The translations under genes were made by a program, and so were the position numbers. From NCBI GenBank assembly GCA_029339505.1, contig JAQISU010000081.1, forward strand, positions 17,391,001 to 17,455,000: a stretch of DNA of 64,000 nucleotides, in the 5' to 3' direction. The notes under the pieces are model-generated. The model worked only from the letters and a program-made list of their open reading frames with translations, had not been told where the DNA came from and searched no databases. Below, piece after piece: positions 27,770 to 40,894 of the stretch (position 1 is the first letter of the stretch; each line of letters starts with the position of its first letter). Origin of the DNA: Unio delphinus. Its lineage: Eukaryota; Mollusca; Bivalvia; Unionida; Unionidae.

Positions 27770-27773
<4 letters not shown>
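24680..27773 (+). mobile_element. LINE-A non-LTR retrotransposon, nearly full ORF2, inactivated
   Basis: This is the longest copy of the family. The endonuclease part shows CIA.FNAQSIGS near 24828, FFLTET followed by a stop near 24918, GDFNFHFDCPGN near 25268, and the catalytic-site-like ASDHLCII near 25455. A connector region follows at 25620-26040. Reverse transcriptase landmarks are NYRPVSNLPF near 26328, TIDHDILL near 26567, GVP near 26707 where GVPQGS has decayed, and LYADET near 26803, a mutated YADD box. The C-terminal part is intact as a 203-codon frame at 26964-27575. The sequence ends AAAGCGCTTTAT and runs into a long (TA)n array. An AAAGCGCTTT-type terminus is known in L2-clade LINEs, so L2/CR1-like is my assignment. 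Several stops and frameshifts make it non-functional. Confidence 0.88.
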
Positions 27774-29769
<1,996 letters not shown>

Positions 29770-29783
29770 ACTGCATGATCTGT

Positions 29784-30033
29784 TCTTGTTGTTGTTGGGT
29801 TTAACGCCATTTTTCAGCACACGATAGGCTATACATGGCGGCTAGTATTAATGGTGAAGTAAGAACCCGGGGGAAACCCTCGGAAAGAACCACCGACCCA
29901 CGAAAAGCTACTGGCAAGCTTTCTCACATACCCACATTAGCCGAATCTGAGACTCGAACCCACGCAGACAGAGGTGAGATGGCAGTGATTCTGAACGGAG
30001 AGCGCTTTAGACCACTCAGCCACTCGGGGCCCC
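29784..30033 (-). mobile_element. SINE-1 copy 5 (tRNA-derived SINE)
   Basis: Full-length minus-strand copy. It has a short TCTTGTTGTTGTTGGG-type tail and TTAACGCCATTTTTCAGCAC, then the body with AAAGCTACTGGCAAGCTTTC, and the reversed head ending CACTCGGGGCCCC. The flanks ACTGCATGATCTGT (29770-29783) and ACTACATGATCTGT (30034-30047) form a 14-bp target-site duplication with one mismatch, so this is a fairly recent insertion. Confidence 0.95.
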
Positions 30034-30047
30034 ACTACATGATCTGT

Positions 30048-31375
30048 AAGAGCAGATGTGTTTGCAATCGGGTACAAGTAAAATTGCCTATACGATAATC
30101 CACTATGATTTGTAACCTTCTTTGCATGATCACTAGTAATTATGTCGACAGCAGTGGCCTTAGCAAGCACATGGCTCGATTTTGATCATTTTACCTTGTT
30201 GCCCTGGATTTACGAGCGAGCCCCCACCCTAGCGTGCACGCATTTGGAAATACACTATTAAACAAGATTTATACGATATTTAACCGCAATAAAAATGTCC
30301 ATCGCTATAATGATTCTCTCTTTAGATGCATATTTAAAAATTGTTAACGTGACGAGCCCCTAAGAGCACGAATTCTGATTGGGCCAAACTCGGTCCAATC
30401 GGCTTACAGCCTGCCATGCCTGTCTATTTTAAGAAGCATTACTAGGGTAATTATTAATATTCATATCAATATCTAAAGAACATTGATATTTTCTATATTT
30501 AACAACAACCATGACAAGGTTAAAAAAAACGATGTGGATTTACGCCAATGAGAAGACACTCTTCGTCGCTTAAAAAAAAGCCCGTTTCAAAACTTAAGAT
30601 AAATGCATAAAGATTAAAAGTCCATCTGACAAAAATGCAAAATATTCTAAAAGAAAAATTAGCTAGAAAAATAATTAATTTTGGCGAATAATACTAAAGG
30701 GTCATTAATTTGATTAGAATATTAGACATTTCTATCATCCAAAGCGATGATCACTAAATTTCATATAAATCGCACAGAAAATGTTGGCTCTAACTGCACT
30801 TAGAATTTTATAATCCTATTTCAAGTTCTCTTTGATCGTGATAGAGAAATATTCAGTCCAAATGAATCTCAGAGAAAAAAGAGGTTGGTACATCTAACTA
30901 TTTAAATTAATATTTTATTTGCTCTTTAATCATGAAAGAGAAACATCGAGGACCGAAAAAGAACAGCGTTTATTATCATAGATTCCTATTAATTTGCGGG
31001 GAAAAAATGGTTAAAGCATATCAAGAACCGTCGACTTATGACTGAAGGATTACATTCTTTTATTTTTATTATTAATTATTCAGTCTTCAAGAACTCCTAA
31101 TTTTTAAAAAGAATGTAAATTGTATTCGGTTGAAGAGAAAACTCAAATGCATCTGTCTGACTAAACTTTACTTTACCGCCCACACGTTGCAATTATCTTC
31201 AAACTATCACCTGTCATACAGAGTAACGTTATTACCTCAACAATTTGAGAAACAAATGCATTTTTGTATATACAAAACAATTACGTATGCACATCCATTT
31301 TAGGGAGTACGTGCCATAGGAATATTTCCAATTTGTGAAAGCAAATAATTTACTTGGATTTTGCCGTGTCTTTAT
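30048..31375. other. AT-rich sequence without a recognisable gene
   Basis: No coding or RNA gene seen. Several A-rich and T-rich runs. Confidence 0.4.
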
Positions 31376-31491
31376 AGGTTACAGCATTTGTACGGGGAAT
31401 TTTTTTTCTGAGTAATACTGCACGACACTAGGAATGCAGTATTAGACCGAAAATCCCGATTTCGAAAGTTCTCATACAAATGCAGTAACCT
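31376..31491. mobile_element. 116-bp foldback (hairpin) element
   Basis: The outer arms are AGGTTACAGCATTTGTACGG at left and, at right, CATACAAATGCAGTAACCT, the reverse complement with few mismatches. An inner pair, GTAATACTGCA and TGCAGTATTAG, continues the stem and leaves a loop of about 12 bp (CGACACTAGGAA). No coding content. It looks like a palindromic MITE; the duplication outside is not clear. Confidence 0.75.
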
Positions 31492-31779
31492 GTTTATCAT
31501 ATACTCATTTCGTTTTCCTACCTAAGGCTTATTAATATAGGAGGACACTACACGAAACAAAGTAATTGAATTTATGCTGTATTTCAAAATAAATACACAA
31601 TTATAGATTCATAAATGCACATAAACAATTTTAATGCGTATATAGCACCCTTTGAATTTCGTCGCGCGTTCGACATTAGTTTTAAAATAATTCCCTGTTC
31701 TACTTAAAACTAATATTTAGAATCATGTTTTGAAAGAATGTGCTTTAAAGAAACTTTTTCCAATTTATCTGGAATGGAT

Positions 31780-32193
31780 GGGCTTTGTTTTCCTGACGTT
31801 TAGGAAATTCAAGATGCATGAATGTAAATATATTTATTACCATTCTTATTACCAGCTAAAGAAGACATGTTTAAACCGTGTCACTTGCATGCTCACTATT
31901 GGAGAGATCACATCTTATCACCTATATGGCTTGTATCGATCGCTTTTCATTGTATCAATATACTTATACGTATAACATTGCAAAGCAGCTGTTACGTGAC
32001 AGTCCACTTGGCCAGAAGAAATAACACTTTTTCATCGTCTTGACTGATTGGCCCTGATGCTCTTATTCTCCCTCCAAAACCTTCAGAGTTGTGTTTTTCA
32101 GGAATTTAGTCTTTTGACTGACTGAATGGTACGTCTCTGATAGATATGCGATAGCCCTTGACCTGGATATGCTTTTCTATGCTATATTTTTAT

Positions 32194-32257
<64 letters not shown>

Positions 32258-32610
32258 ACTTTTTATAATTGGAATCGTTCTATTTGCGAAAAATCACGAA
32301 TTTATTTTCCACCTAAATAACTGTTGAAATGATAAGAACAGTATTTTCAATTGCAACGTCTCTTGTGTTTGTTGGTGACATTGCTAATATCAGGTTGATT
32401 TGTTTGCTTGTTTGAAAGTTTCGGTTGTGATTCAGTGAACTCATCCAAACCGTTAATTTTATCGTCTCTACTTTCAAGTGGACGAAACAGCTTGTTAAGT
32501 TCATTCACAAACAAATCTAATCAACCAAACTCGAAATCAATTTTGACATGAGTGCACAGAGTTTGTTATCAAAGTAATTCCTTATAGACTATACTATTTT
32601 AGGCACACAT
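31780..32610. repeat. Unclassified block, paralogous to 9350-10090
   Basis: Collinear with the block near 9.4 kb over roughly 750 bp, through TTACCAGCTAA, GTTACGTGACAGTCCACTT, GGCCCTGATGCTCTTA, TTTAGTCTTTTGACTGACTG and TGATAGATATGCGATA. Unlike the first copy it carries a (GA)n microsatellite at 32198-32256. Confidence 0.8.
32198..32256. repeat. (GA)n microsatellite inside the paralogous block
   Basis: About 59 bp of uninterrupted GA. The corresponding place in the 9.7-kb copy is simple T-rich sequence without GA. Confidence 0.95.
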
Positions 32611-32677
32611 ATCGTGCAGTACGAAGTCGTGCAATATGGAAGAAAACAGTACTACACGAATCTGACAATATAACGTT

Positions 32678-32840
32678 GTCGTTGTTGTTGTAGGGTTTAA
32701 CGCCACCCGAGAAGCTACTGGCAAGCTTTCTCACAATCCCACATTGACCGAATGTGAGATTCAAACCCACGCAGACAGAGGTGAGATGGCAGTGATCTGT
32801 AACGGAGAGCGCGTTAGACCACTCGGCCAATCAGGGCCCC
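32678..32840 (-). mobile_element. SINE-1 copy 6, internally deleted, with perfect TSD
   Basis: The tail and TAGGGTTTAACGCCA at left join directly to CCCGAGAAGCTACTGGCAAG, so about 85 bp of the usual body are missing. The reversed tRNA-like head ends in CAGGGCCCC. A perfect 15-bp TGACAATATAACGTT lies on both sides (32663-32677 and 32841-32855). Confidence 0.95.
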
Positions 32841-32901
32841 TGACAATATAACGTTAACGGGAAAGAATGGACATTAATAAACTGGCTTATGTCATGTAAT
32901 A

Positions 32902-33030
32902 CTGAACACTGCACAGACCATGATTAGTCTTCATATAATGCGCTGGCAGATATGGGTCTGTGCAGTTTATTATTGCTAATCCGAATAACAAACAACGTAG
33001 ACCTTGATCTGCCATCACATTATGGTCCAG
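32902..33030. repeat. Hairpin-containing repeat, related to 51346-51470
   Basis: CTGCACAGACCAT (32909) and ATGGGTCTGTGCAG (32952-32965) form a stem. A downstream AACGTAGACCTTGATCTGCC is shared in diverged form with the copy near 51430. No coding content. Confidence 0.65.
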
Positions 33031-33255
33031 CGCAACAAATCGTTAGTAAAATTGTATAGCTGGAGATATTCGTATCCATTCACTATATCTGAGACACAAC
33101 TGACCGTCACAAACATGATTCGATTGATAAAGCGCTGCCTGTAATAAAATTATCCGGCAAAGATTACATGTCTATATAATTATCCTAACAATTATTTCCA
33201 ACTTCCAGTTAGGACTGGATACTGAAGAGAATCAACACTCTGGTCATGTGTCATG

Positions 33256-33371
33256 TATGCATGCGTGTGTGTATGTACGTACGTATGCATGCGTGTGTGT
33301 ATGTACGTATGCATGCGTGTGTGTGTGTGTGTGTGTGTACGTACGTATGTATGCGTGTGTATGTATGTATG
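33256..33371. repeat. (GTGTATGTACGTATGCATGC)-type simple repeat
   Basis: Irregular repetition of GTGTGTGT, ATGTACGTACGTATG and CATGCATGCG segments. Rich in self-complementary GTAC, TACGTA and TGCATGCA words. Confidence 0.9.
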
Positions 33372-33869
33372 CTCCTTTTATATAGATGTAAAAGAAAACC
33401 ACGCAGATTCTAAAAATTCAGTGATGTAGATACTCTGCACTTCTTCTGTGTCTGCTGTGTTTTTCTCTGATAAAGAAATTATTGTATCCAAAGAGCGTTC
33501 AGGTTAGCATTATGTCCATTCGTTTCAGACATATTTTTGTCTGACATACTGGATTTCTTGGATTTATCTGGAAAGAGTCAGGAATTGTTTTTGTAGCTAT
33601 AAATAGTTCATAGGCATAGTCCATCAACATTCATTGATGCCTCAGCTTTCCGCTTTAGCTTGTATTGATTTTATAGGTGAAACAAACGTCCGGTTGTTAT
33701 GACCCTGTACGACACGAATTGATTATAGTTTATTATGTGTTATGTTCCATTAGCTGGCTATAGACAATGAGAGGCAGCGAGTTAACTATATGTTTTTTAA
33801 ACTATTAACTGAGAGATAATTTTCTCGTCAATAACGCATTAGCATGTGAGTATACAGAACATATAACTG

Positions 33870-33871
<2 letters not shown>
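33372..33871. other. Unannotated sequence
   Basis: No gene seen. Confidence 0.4.

Positions 33872-33955
<84 letters not shown>
33872..33955. repeat. (TA)n microsatellite
   Basis: About 84 bp of uninterrupted TA. Confidence 0.95.
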
Positions 33956-33959
<4 letters not shown>

Positions 33960-34067
33960 ATGCTTATTGGGATTTAATGAGCACAGAATTAGTCTGATAT
34001 CTTCTGAGTAGGACTGGTTTGCAATCTGATTAAAATCTAATCTCTTCTGCCCTACGGTGTTACGAAA

Positions 34068-34490
34068 CACCCAAATCCACCCAAATCCACTAAAATCAGC
34101 CCCACATCCACCCCAATCCACTAAAATGAACCCAGATCCACCCAAAATCACCCCAAATCCACTAAAATCCACTAAAATCAACCCCAAATCCACTAAAATC
34201 AACCCCAAATCCACCCAAAATCACCCCAAATCCACTAAAATCCAATAAAATCAACCTCAAATCCACTAAAATCAACCCCAAATCCATGCAAATCCACTAA
34301 AATCAACCCCAAATCCATGCAAATCCACTAAAATCAACCCCAAATCCACCCCAAATTACAGCAAATCCACCCAAATCCACTAAAATCAACCCCAAATCCA
34401 CCCAAAACCACTAAAATCAACCCCAAATCCACCCAAATCCACCCCAAATCCACTAAAATCAACCCCCAAATCACCCCATATCCACCCAAA
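34068..34490. repeat. A/C-rich minisatellite with strong strand asymmetry
   Basis: Irregular tandem repetition of CCACTAAAATCAACCCCAAA and CCACCCAAAATCACCCCAAA modules over about 420 bp. The plus strand is almost free of G. The repeat-derived open frames (minus strand GLILVDLGLILVDFSG-like; plus strand KSTKINPKSTKINP-like) are by-products. Confidence 0.92.
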
Positions 34491-35056
34491 TCGCACTGTG
34501 TATGCCATGTCATCTATAAATTACAGCGCTACCCTAAAAAAGTAAAATTGTATGCATCAATATTTAGCATTACGGATGAAACTGGCTCATCTATCTCTTG
34601 GATTTCCATGTGAAATAGTTTGAAAACCTCTAGAACTTGATTGTCAATGGCCTTAGCCGCAGATAGGGTGAACAGACCAGATGTTTTAGGCGTGTATTTG
34701 GTTAACAAAGGCCTCCTACGAAACTGAGAAGAAAAAAAAATAGTGTTAAAAACCTGAATTAAGGCATCTGACCAACAACGAATTAAATTTTTTTATCAAG
34801 CCCGATACGATAAAGTGTTCGTGGGTCATGCACGTGTATTGTTATAAAGCCATGTGGTGATGATATTACTGAATCCATGTCTTCAAGATAAAACTGTAAG
34901 TATTCTGGTAAAAAGTCACAAAACTATTTAGACAATGTATTTGGTGCACCTGACAATCAAATACATCACAACAAGTCAGCTAATCGTATTTTGGTACCAA
35001 ATATAGATATATAATCTATTATCCTCAATCCTGTAGAGAAAAAAATTCTGGCCATT
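34491..35056. other. Sequence upstream of the MULE transposase
   Basis: No domain readable. It probably contains the 5' part of the transposon, but I could not find a terminal inverted repeat matching the downstream side. Confidence 0.35.
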
Positions 35057-36422
35057 GTGGAATACTGTGGCACAATGCCAACCAACTTGAAAAAGCACGG
35101 AAATTCGAAGAAATCGGAGCCATATATAAGGACAGACCCAAAAATTATTCAGAGAGCAGCTGAAATGGCAGAGCACGAGAAAGTCAGCAACGTTATGACA
35201 AAACTTATAGAAGAAAACAGTTTCACTGCTCCAAAATCTACGCGACAAATAAACGACAAAAAATTCAGATACCGCAAACGAAAACGTGAAGACAATATGA
35301 ACTCCAGAATAAATATAGCTGATGACGTGGTCAGTGTTTTAAGCGAGCTTCACAGTAATCCAGTCATCCAAGAAATAATTTTGACAAAACAGAAGAAACC
35401 TGTTGTCATTGTTTATAGCAACCAACAGATGGATGACATGATCAGAAACTGTGAAGGAGACGACGGGGGTGTTCTAGGTGTTGATAGAACTTTCAACTTG
35501 GGACATTTTTATGTCACAGTCTTTTCCTACAAAAACCGATGTGTGATAAGCGATAGAACCAAGGATTTTCCGGTCATGTTTGGGCCGTGCATGATACATT
35601 TTGATGCCGAAGAGGAAACTTACGGGAAATGTTTCTCACACGTCAGCGATCGATTTGGACACAAAGCGCGATTAACCTTTGGAAGTGACGAAGAAAAGAT
35701 CATGACGAACGCCCTCAAAGCCAAATTTCCGCAGGCAAAATTTGTGTTATGTACCAAACACATTAATGACAATATCCGACGACATCTTCAAGAAAATGGG
35801 GCATGTTTACTGGCCCGTAAACGAATACTCCAAATCATTTTTGGAAAAAATGATGGAATAATATTTGCCACAGATGATACGAAATTTGATTCAAGATGTC
35901 AGAATTTGGAACCCTATTTAGAACAATTGTCAGCTTTCAAATCATATTGGCAAAGATTCGTGTTGGGCAAAATCAACACTTAACGTTTTCCGCCCATTAC
36001 GCGACGGAGTAATCAGTGTACTATGGACAAATAACAACAGCGAGTCCATGAACCATAAGTTAAAATCGGCAGTTAATTGAGACAGAAACAAGTTCCCCGA
36101 AATTGAAGTGATTGGAACAATTTATAAATACCAAATTCTGTTTCTCAGATGTGCTATTTATAGCAAAGGAGACTGGCGTCTAGCGCCTTAAATGGAACAA
36201 CATGTTATTCCACAACTAGTAAGGCACAGTATGTCACAAATGGAGAAAGACAGGCATATAAAAAAAATTATGTTGTCAAAACCACCAACAGCAACAAAAT
36301 CCAGATATATCAGTATCAGCAACATAGTCTTTAAGTGTCTCAAGGCTTCCGAAAATGTTGGGAAAAAGCCAGGCCAGCGGAAACGGCCAGCATCAGAATG
36401 GACTAAAAAATATTATAAATGA
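35057..36422 (+). pseudogene. MULE-type DDE transposase, frameshifted
   Basis: The first part is a 308-codon open frame (35057-35983). It reads as a Mutator-like (MULE) transposase: GVDRTFNLGHFYVT holds the first catalytic Asp (about residue 143), TFGSDEEK holds the second (about residue 211), and CTKHINDNIRRHL carries the C-x2-H of the family (residues 232-235). After TAA at 35981 the frame continues one base over from 35985 as VFRPLRDGVISVLWTNNN, then SESMNHKLK, which supplies the catalytic Glu. In that frame there is a TGA at 36078 and a TAA at 36189, after which it stays open to 36422 with a basic C-terminus. So there is one frameshift and two stops in an otherwise collinear protein. The N-terminal lysine-rich part may be DNA-binding but shows no clear zinc finger. 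A domesticated host gene is unlikely given the breaks. Confidence 0.88.
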
Positions 36423-36507
36423 CTAATTGGAGAAAGTCGTGTACTAACGGGCTATGACGCGGTTGGGTTCTTTGGCTCTCAACTACCGCCTTATAGTGGG
36501 GTCACAC

Positions 36508-36552
36508 TGTGTGTGTGTGTGTGTGTGTGTATAAATATATATATATATATAA
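36508..36552. repeat. (GT)n with adjacent short (TA)n
   Basis: About 24 bp of GT, then ATAAA and about 18 bp of TA. Confidence 0.9.
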
Positions 36553-36653
36553 GTAAGAAGTGAAAATGAAGTTTATGTTAGTCATAGAACGAGATCATGC
36601 ATGATATGAGATTTCTTGCATTATGACCTTCCAGTATATGCAATATTTACTTT

Positions 36654-36827
<174 letters not shown>

Positions 36828-36887
36828 TATTTTAGGTGGGTTGTAGGCAGTTTCGTCGTCCTCATACTCAGGTAGTGAGTAGTTGAA

Positions 36888-36957
36888 AGGGCTTTTTTTC
36901 AGCACAAGATAGGCTATACTTAGCGGCCAGTATAACTGGTAGAGGAAGAACCGTGTC
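36888..36957 (-). mobile_element. SINE-1 3' fragment (copy 7)
   Basis: Only the 3' body remains, in reverse: TTTCAGCACAAGATAGGCTA, then GCGGCCAGTATAACTGG and AGAGGAAGAACC. The tRNA-like head is absent. Confidence 0.8.
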
Positions 36958-39024
36958 AGATCTTTACGTAGGACAGTGAATATCTCATTATAATTAGATA
37001 GGATTGGTTTGAAGGGTGTTAAATACTGCATGAACTAGTGTGAAGACTATTAGATATACAGTAGACTGGTTTGAAGACTATTATATATTGTTACACGCAC
37101 AGGGGTATTACTTGACCGAGCGGTGTCAAACCCTGGCGCGAATCCCGCTGAAGTCATATGTATCCACAAATTTCCAAAGACTTCCATATACAATTTCAGT
37201 TGTAAATTAGAAGGCCAGACGCGTCTGTTTTTATATACAAAATTTTACTCTAATCAATACAAGAACACAGATAAAACAACTTGCCAAAAGTCCATCAACC
37301 GCATATTTGCATGGTTTCTCTTCATCTTCATCAGGTTTCCGTACCGCCAGCCGGTTACGCCATAGAAAATACACGAGTATCCCCTTTTTCACTGGGAACT
37401 ATTTTAGCTCCGCCATCCTAAGCCAGTCAAAGTACGCTTTTCCAGGCACATTACGCCAATATAACTACACCCATTTTCCACTATGGACACATAAACGGTA
37501 TCTACTAAGTCCCTTTTTATTGATTCCATTGTGTAATTTACCGGTTTCCTACCGTAAATACTGCCACCTCAGCCACACCACTATTGTACACCACTAGATT
37601 TTAATATGGACTATCTTAGTCCAGGGTCAGTCATTCGGTTTGCACCTGAATTCACTACTAGTGAAACATGGCATCATTCAAACTCACTAACACATGACTC
37701 CGTGACGTTTGCTCCTAGTAATTGGCCAATTTTTTCGGGCTAAGAATATTTCCATGGTGCTGAATCCCAATAATCACACAAATCTAAGAATTGCTTAAAA
37801 CGGGGCGCTATCAAATGCAAATACTCCAAATTTATTACAATATATATTTTAATCATTGTTCAATTTATAGTTTGCAATTTATTTTCTGGGGTAATTATAA
37901 TATAGCAATACATTCAACAAATTATATAAAACAGTTTAGAACCTAATATAGTTATATGTTTTCTTTACAATTTTCAAGAATAACATGTTTTTTTATTACA
38001 GAATATAAATACGTATGTTCATATGATTTACACTGGGATCCAACAAACCATAAATCTTCTAATTTAAAGGCATGGTATATTAAATTTTATTCGAATCTTT
38101 TCTAAAACTGCTGACCAAAAGAGTGTGTATAGCTCAAAACTCAACAGAGCATGTTCAGTGAGTTATCTGTCTTCATTACTGAATGTTCCTAATTTATTTC
38201 AATCCATTTAATAAGTTAGTGTCTATACTTTGACTCATCATATGTGTCGGATATTTCCGGTGATAGTCATTGTATAATATGGTTTTCTGTGCTAAAGGAA
38301 ACATCGTGTTCTTCATAAACTTTTTCTACAATGGCGTAACTAAAGCTTTCATAAAAGTCTTGTTGTTTAATTCATGTCTTTAAAAATAGCTCTACTATCT
38401 TCTGGATTTTCGCCTTATAACGTTGTTATTGCTTTCTCGGCATAATTCATTTTTTTTTCTAAATAACTAAAATGTTTTTTATCTTAATGCATGCCACTTG
38501 ATTTTTTGAAGGTATCGTTTTACGTCAATCCTTTTCTCGCTAATTGACTCCAATTTAGAATTTCTTAACATTGATAATTTATTAAGTATCTTATTATCAA
38601 CATTCATCTCTGGTTATTTTTTAATTTTTCCACAGCAATTAACTATTCCTCACTTTAGTATGCTCGTTAGCTATTGCTTCACATTGTCGGTGCTCATGAA
38701 ACTGGAGACATTTATAATCCTCCATCTTAGTGACAGAATGTAATCTATGTTCTTATTTCCCATGATTCGCCGTGCCCTTTTGACGTTTTCAACCAATCAC
38801 ATCAGTTCATGGAAAGTTTCCAAACTAGCTATGGGAATGGCGTAACTATTGATCGAATGACCTTACTTGGTAGCCATCAGTAACAATACAGTACATATTC
38901 CTAGTTAACGGCCTATGCTATTGGTTTGCTAATTTAAGACCGGTACTGGCGAATATGTTCTGCAGCGGGCATTTTATATACTTTTGTTACGTCAATATAG
39001 TTTATATTCTGACCGTGGGAGTTG
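36958..39024. other. AT-rich sequence without a recognisable gene
   Basis: A tRNA-head-like phrase (CTTGACCGAGCGGTG...GCGCGAATCCCGC) lies at about 37111-37147 but has no recognisable SINE body after it. Open frames at 37123-37365 and 37307-37597 have no known domain. Confidence 0.4.
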
Positions 39025-39322
39025 GAGTCTCGTCTCGACAAGTGTGGCTATGCGAGACAGCTTAATAGTAGCATCCGTGCATCGGTGGTTCTTTCCATTG
39101 TCTTGCTGGGTTCTTCCTTCATCAAAATATACTGACCGGCATGCAGTGGTGTACTATGTTTAAATGTCGCCCAGGGCAACGATTAAGGCCCAAAGGGGTT
39201 TTGCTGCCTCAAGAACTTTGGTGCCCGGAGCAATCATCCCGCGCCCACCCACCCCCGTAAGTACCCTAATGCCCCCATGCATATCATGGTATTTGCTAAC
39301 AAATGGCGTTAAACCCCACATA
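39025..39322 (+). mobile_element. Degraded SINE-1 (copy 8) with a 130-bp insertion
   Basis: Plus-strand SINE-1 remnants: GTGGCTATGCGAGACAGCTT, GCATCGGTGGTTCTTTCC and GGTTCTTCCTTCATC, continuing at right as CATGCATATCATGGTATTTG and AAATGGCGTTAAACC. Between them lies foreign sequence at 39146-39275, flanked on both sides by CATGCA (39140-39145 and 39276-39281), which suggests a secondary insertion. The head is mostly lost. Confidence 0.7.
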
Positions 39323-39414
39323 GCATAACGCATATCCTATAAAGACTTCGCCTATTAAGAAAGAATTATTAACTTGGTTGATAAGCTTGAAATGTTATCT
39401 ACATGCCAGTTATA

Positions 39415-39892
39415 GACTGACCACCCTCCTCCTAGTAGGAAAAAAAAGCTGACTGAATTACTCTTTTTGGAGCCGTTTTCCACTCTCCTGGAGTGTGAAA
39501 ATTTGTTAGGTGTCCAACCTATTATTATTGGAGATTTTAACTTTCACTTTGACTGTCCTGGAAACCGATACATATCAAAACTCCTAGATTCCATTCTTGT
39601 GTTCAACCTCAAACAGTCAATTAACCTTCCCAAACATAAACATGGTCACGTTTTAGACGGGAGTTTTCAAAGACCTGATTATGATACTCTACGGTCCACC
39701 CTTGTATCCCACGAACTTGCGTCAGAACACCTCTGCATTATATGCCATCTTGATGGATCAGTCCCCCACCCTCCATTATTATTTGCTACTAAGAGAAAAC
39801 TCCGTATGTTAATTGGAACCAAACTAAAGCATGGCATCCAAGCAAAACTAACAACTTGCTTCAGCCTCAATTCATCTTTGAACGGGTTTTAG
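39415..39892 (+). mobile_element. LINE-A endonuclease fragment (copy 3)
   Basis: Matches 25170-25570 of the long LINE-A copy closely. It keeps a 141-codon open frame (39467-39892) with GDFNFHFDCPGN, the apurinic/apyrimidinic-type endonuclease core, and ASEHLCII, where the usual SDH has become SEH. Both ends are truncated, and no RT domain follows. Confidence 0.88.
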
Positions 39893-40726
39893 ATTAAGAT
39901 ATGATTTTGTATGATTTGAAAACAGTGCAGGACTGAGAATTAAGTGTATCCTTTCATAGTGCAATAATATCACATTTCTTTGCATCAAATCAAATCCGCT
40001 CATAGTACAATGACATCACCTATGTTTTTTTCATTGTCGTGTAATTGGGGCAAGTTATTTCTGGTTTACCAAATGGTTTTGATACATTGCCAGTACTATA
40101 CGATAAAATAAGCGTGCGTACTGTCACATTTAGCGGCTGATAGACGGTACTCAGAGAAATGTTTCTCTTCAAATCGAAGAAGGCAAAGACTACTAACACA
40201 AGAACTAGCAATTTTTGTACCCTGTAAAGTTTTTGGAGAGAATCAACCTGATTAGTTGTACAAGGGAAGGTCAGAGAACGGTAGCACCAGTTCGATTTAA
40301 TCCAGATCTACTGATAATAAGTAAATCTGACTGACACTGATAAAGGTTTATCTTCTACCGAACGTTTCTCGTATTTTAGTAGCATATCAAATAAGCACCA
40401 TAGTTCGTGTTGCGAAAAGAATCGTTAAATAATATGTTCCGGCTGATCCCTTTTACTGTCATAAATGAAAAAAATCTAATTTGATTAGTGAATCGAAAAA
40501 TAAACAGATTATGACCTCGTATTGGTGTCCGTTAGAGCTCCGTTATGTTCCGTCAGATGCCTGTTATATCAGAAATCCGATTTTAATCAGACTGTTGCAG
40601 CTCTAGGATCAAAACAATCATATCCCCAATGAAGCGATTGATTTTTTCAACTGTATGGCCTTAACAACCGAGTTTTGAAATATATTGACATAATCTCATA
40701 AACTATTATTTATTAGTTTTATTATT
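39893..40726. other. Unannotated sequence
   Basis: No gene seen. Confidence 0.4.
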
Positions 40727-40738
40727 CAAAAATAGTGT

Positions 40739-40894
40739 TGTTGTTGTAGGGTTTTATCGGCATTTTTTTTTCAGCACAAGATAGGCTATACATGGCTGCC
40801 AGTATTAATGGTATAGGAAGGACCCCCCCGGGAAAACCCCGGAAAGAACCACCGACCCACGAGAACCTACTGCCAAGCTTTTTCACATTCCCAC
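40739..40894 (-). mobile_element. SINE-1 copy 9, 5'-truncated, with perfect TSD
   Basis: Minus strand. The tail TGTTGTTGTAGGG is at left and the body runs through GAACCACCGACCCACGAGAA to TTTTTCACATTCCCAC, where the SINE stops before the tRNA-like head. A perfect 12-bp CAAAAATAGTGT flanks it (40727-40738 and 40895-40906). The duplication directly at the truncation point shows that truncation happened during insertion. Confidence 0.95.

Noticed and set aside
29937..30033. tRNA gene suggested by the tRNA-like A and B boxes (also at 11442, 52060, 56653, 58756)
   Set aside because: Each is the head of a SINE with a shared body, tail and target-site duplications; no cloverleaf with a proper acceptor stem was seen.
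34491..36507. Terminal inverted repeats for the MULE
   Set aside because: CACTGTGT-like words on both sides were compared but do not extend into a convincing inverted repeat.
37097..37147. tRNA or SINE head (CTTGACCGAGCGGTG ... GCGCGAATCCCGC)
   Set aside because: No recognisable body or tail follows, and spacing of the boxes is off; too short to support.
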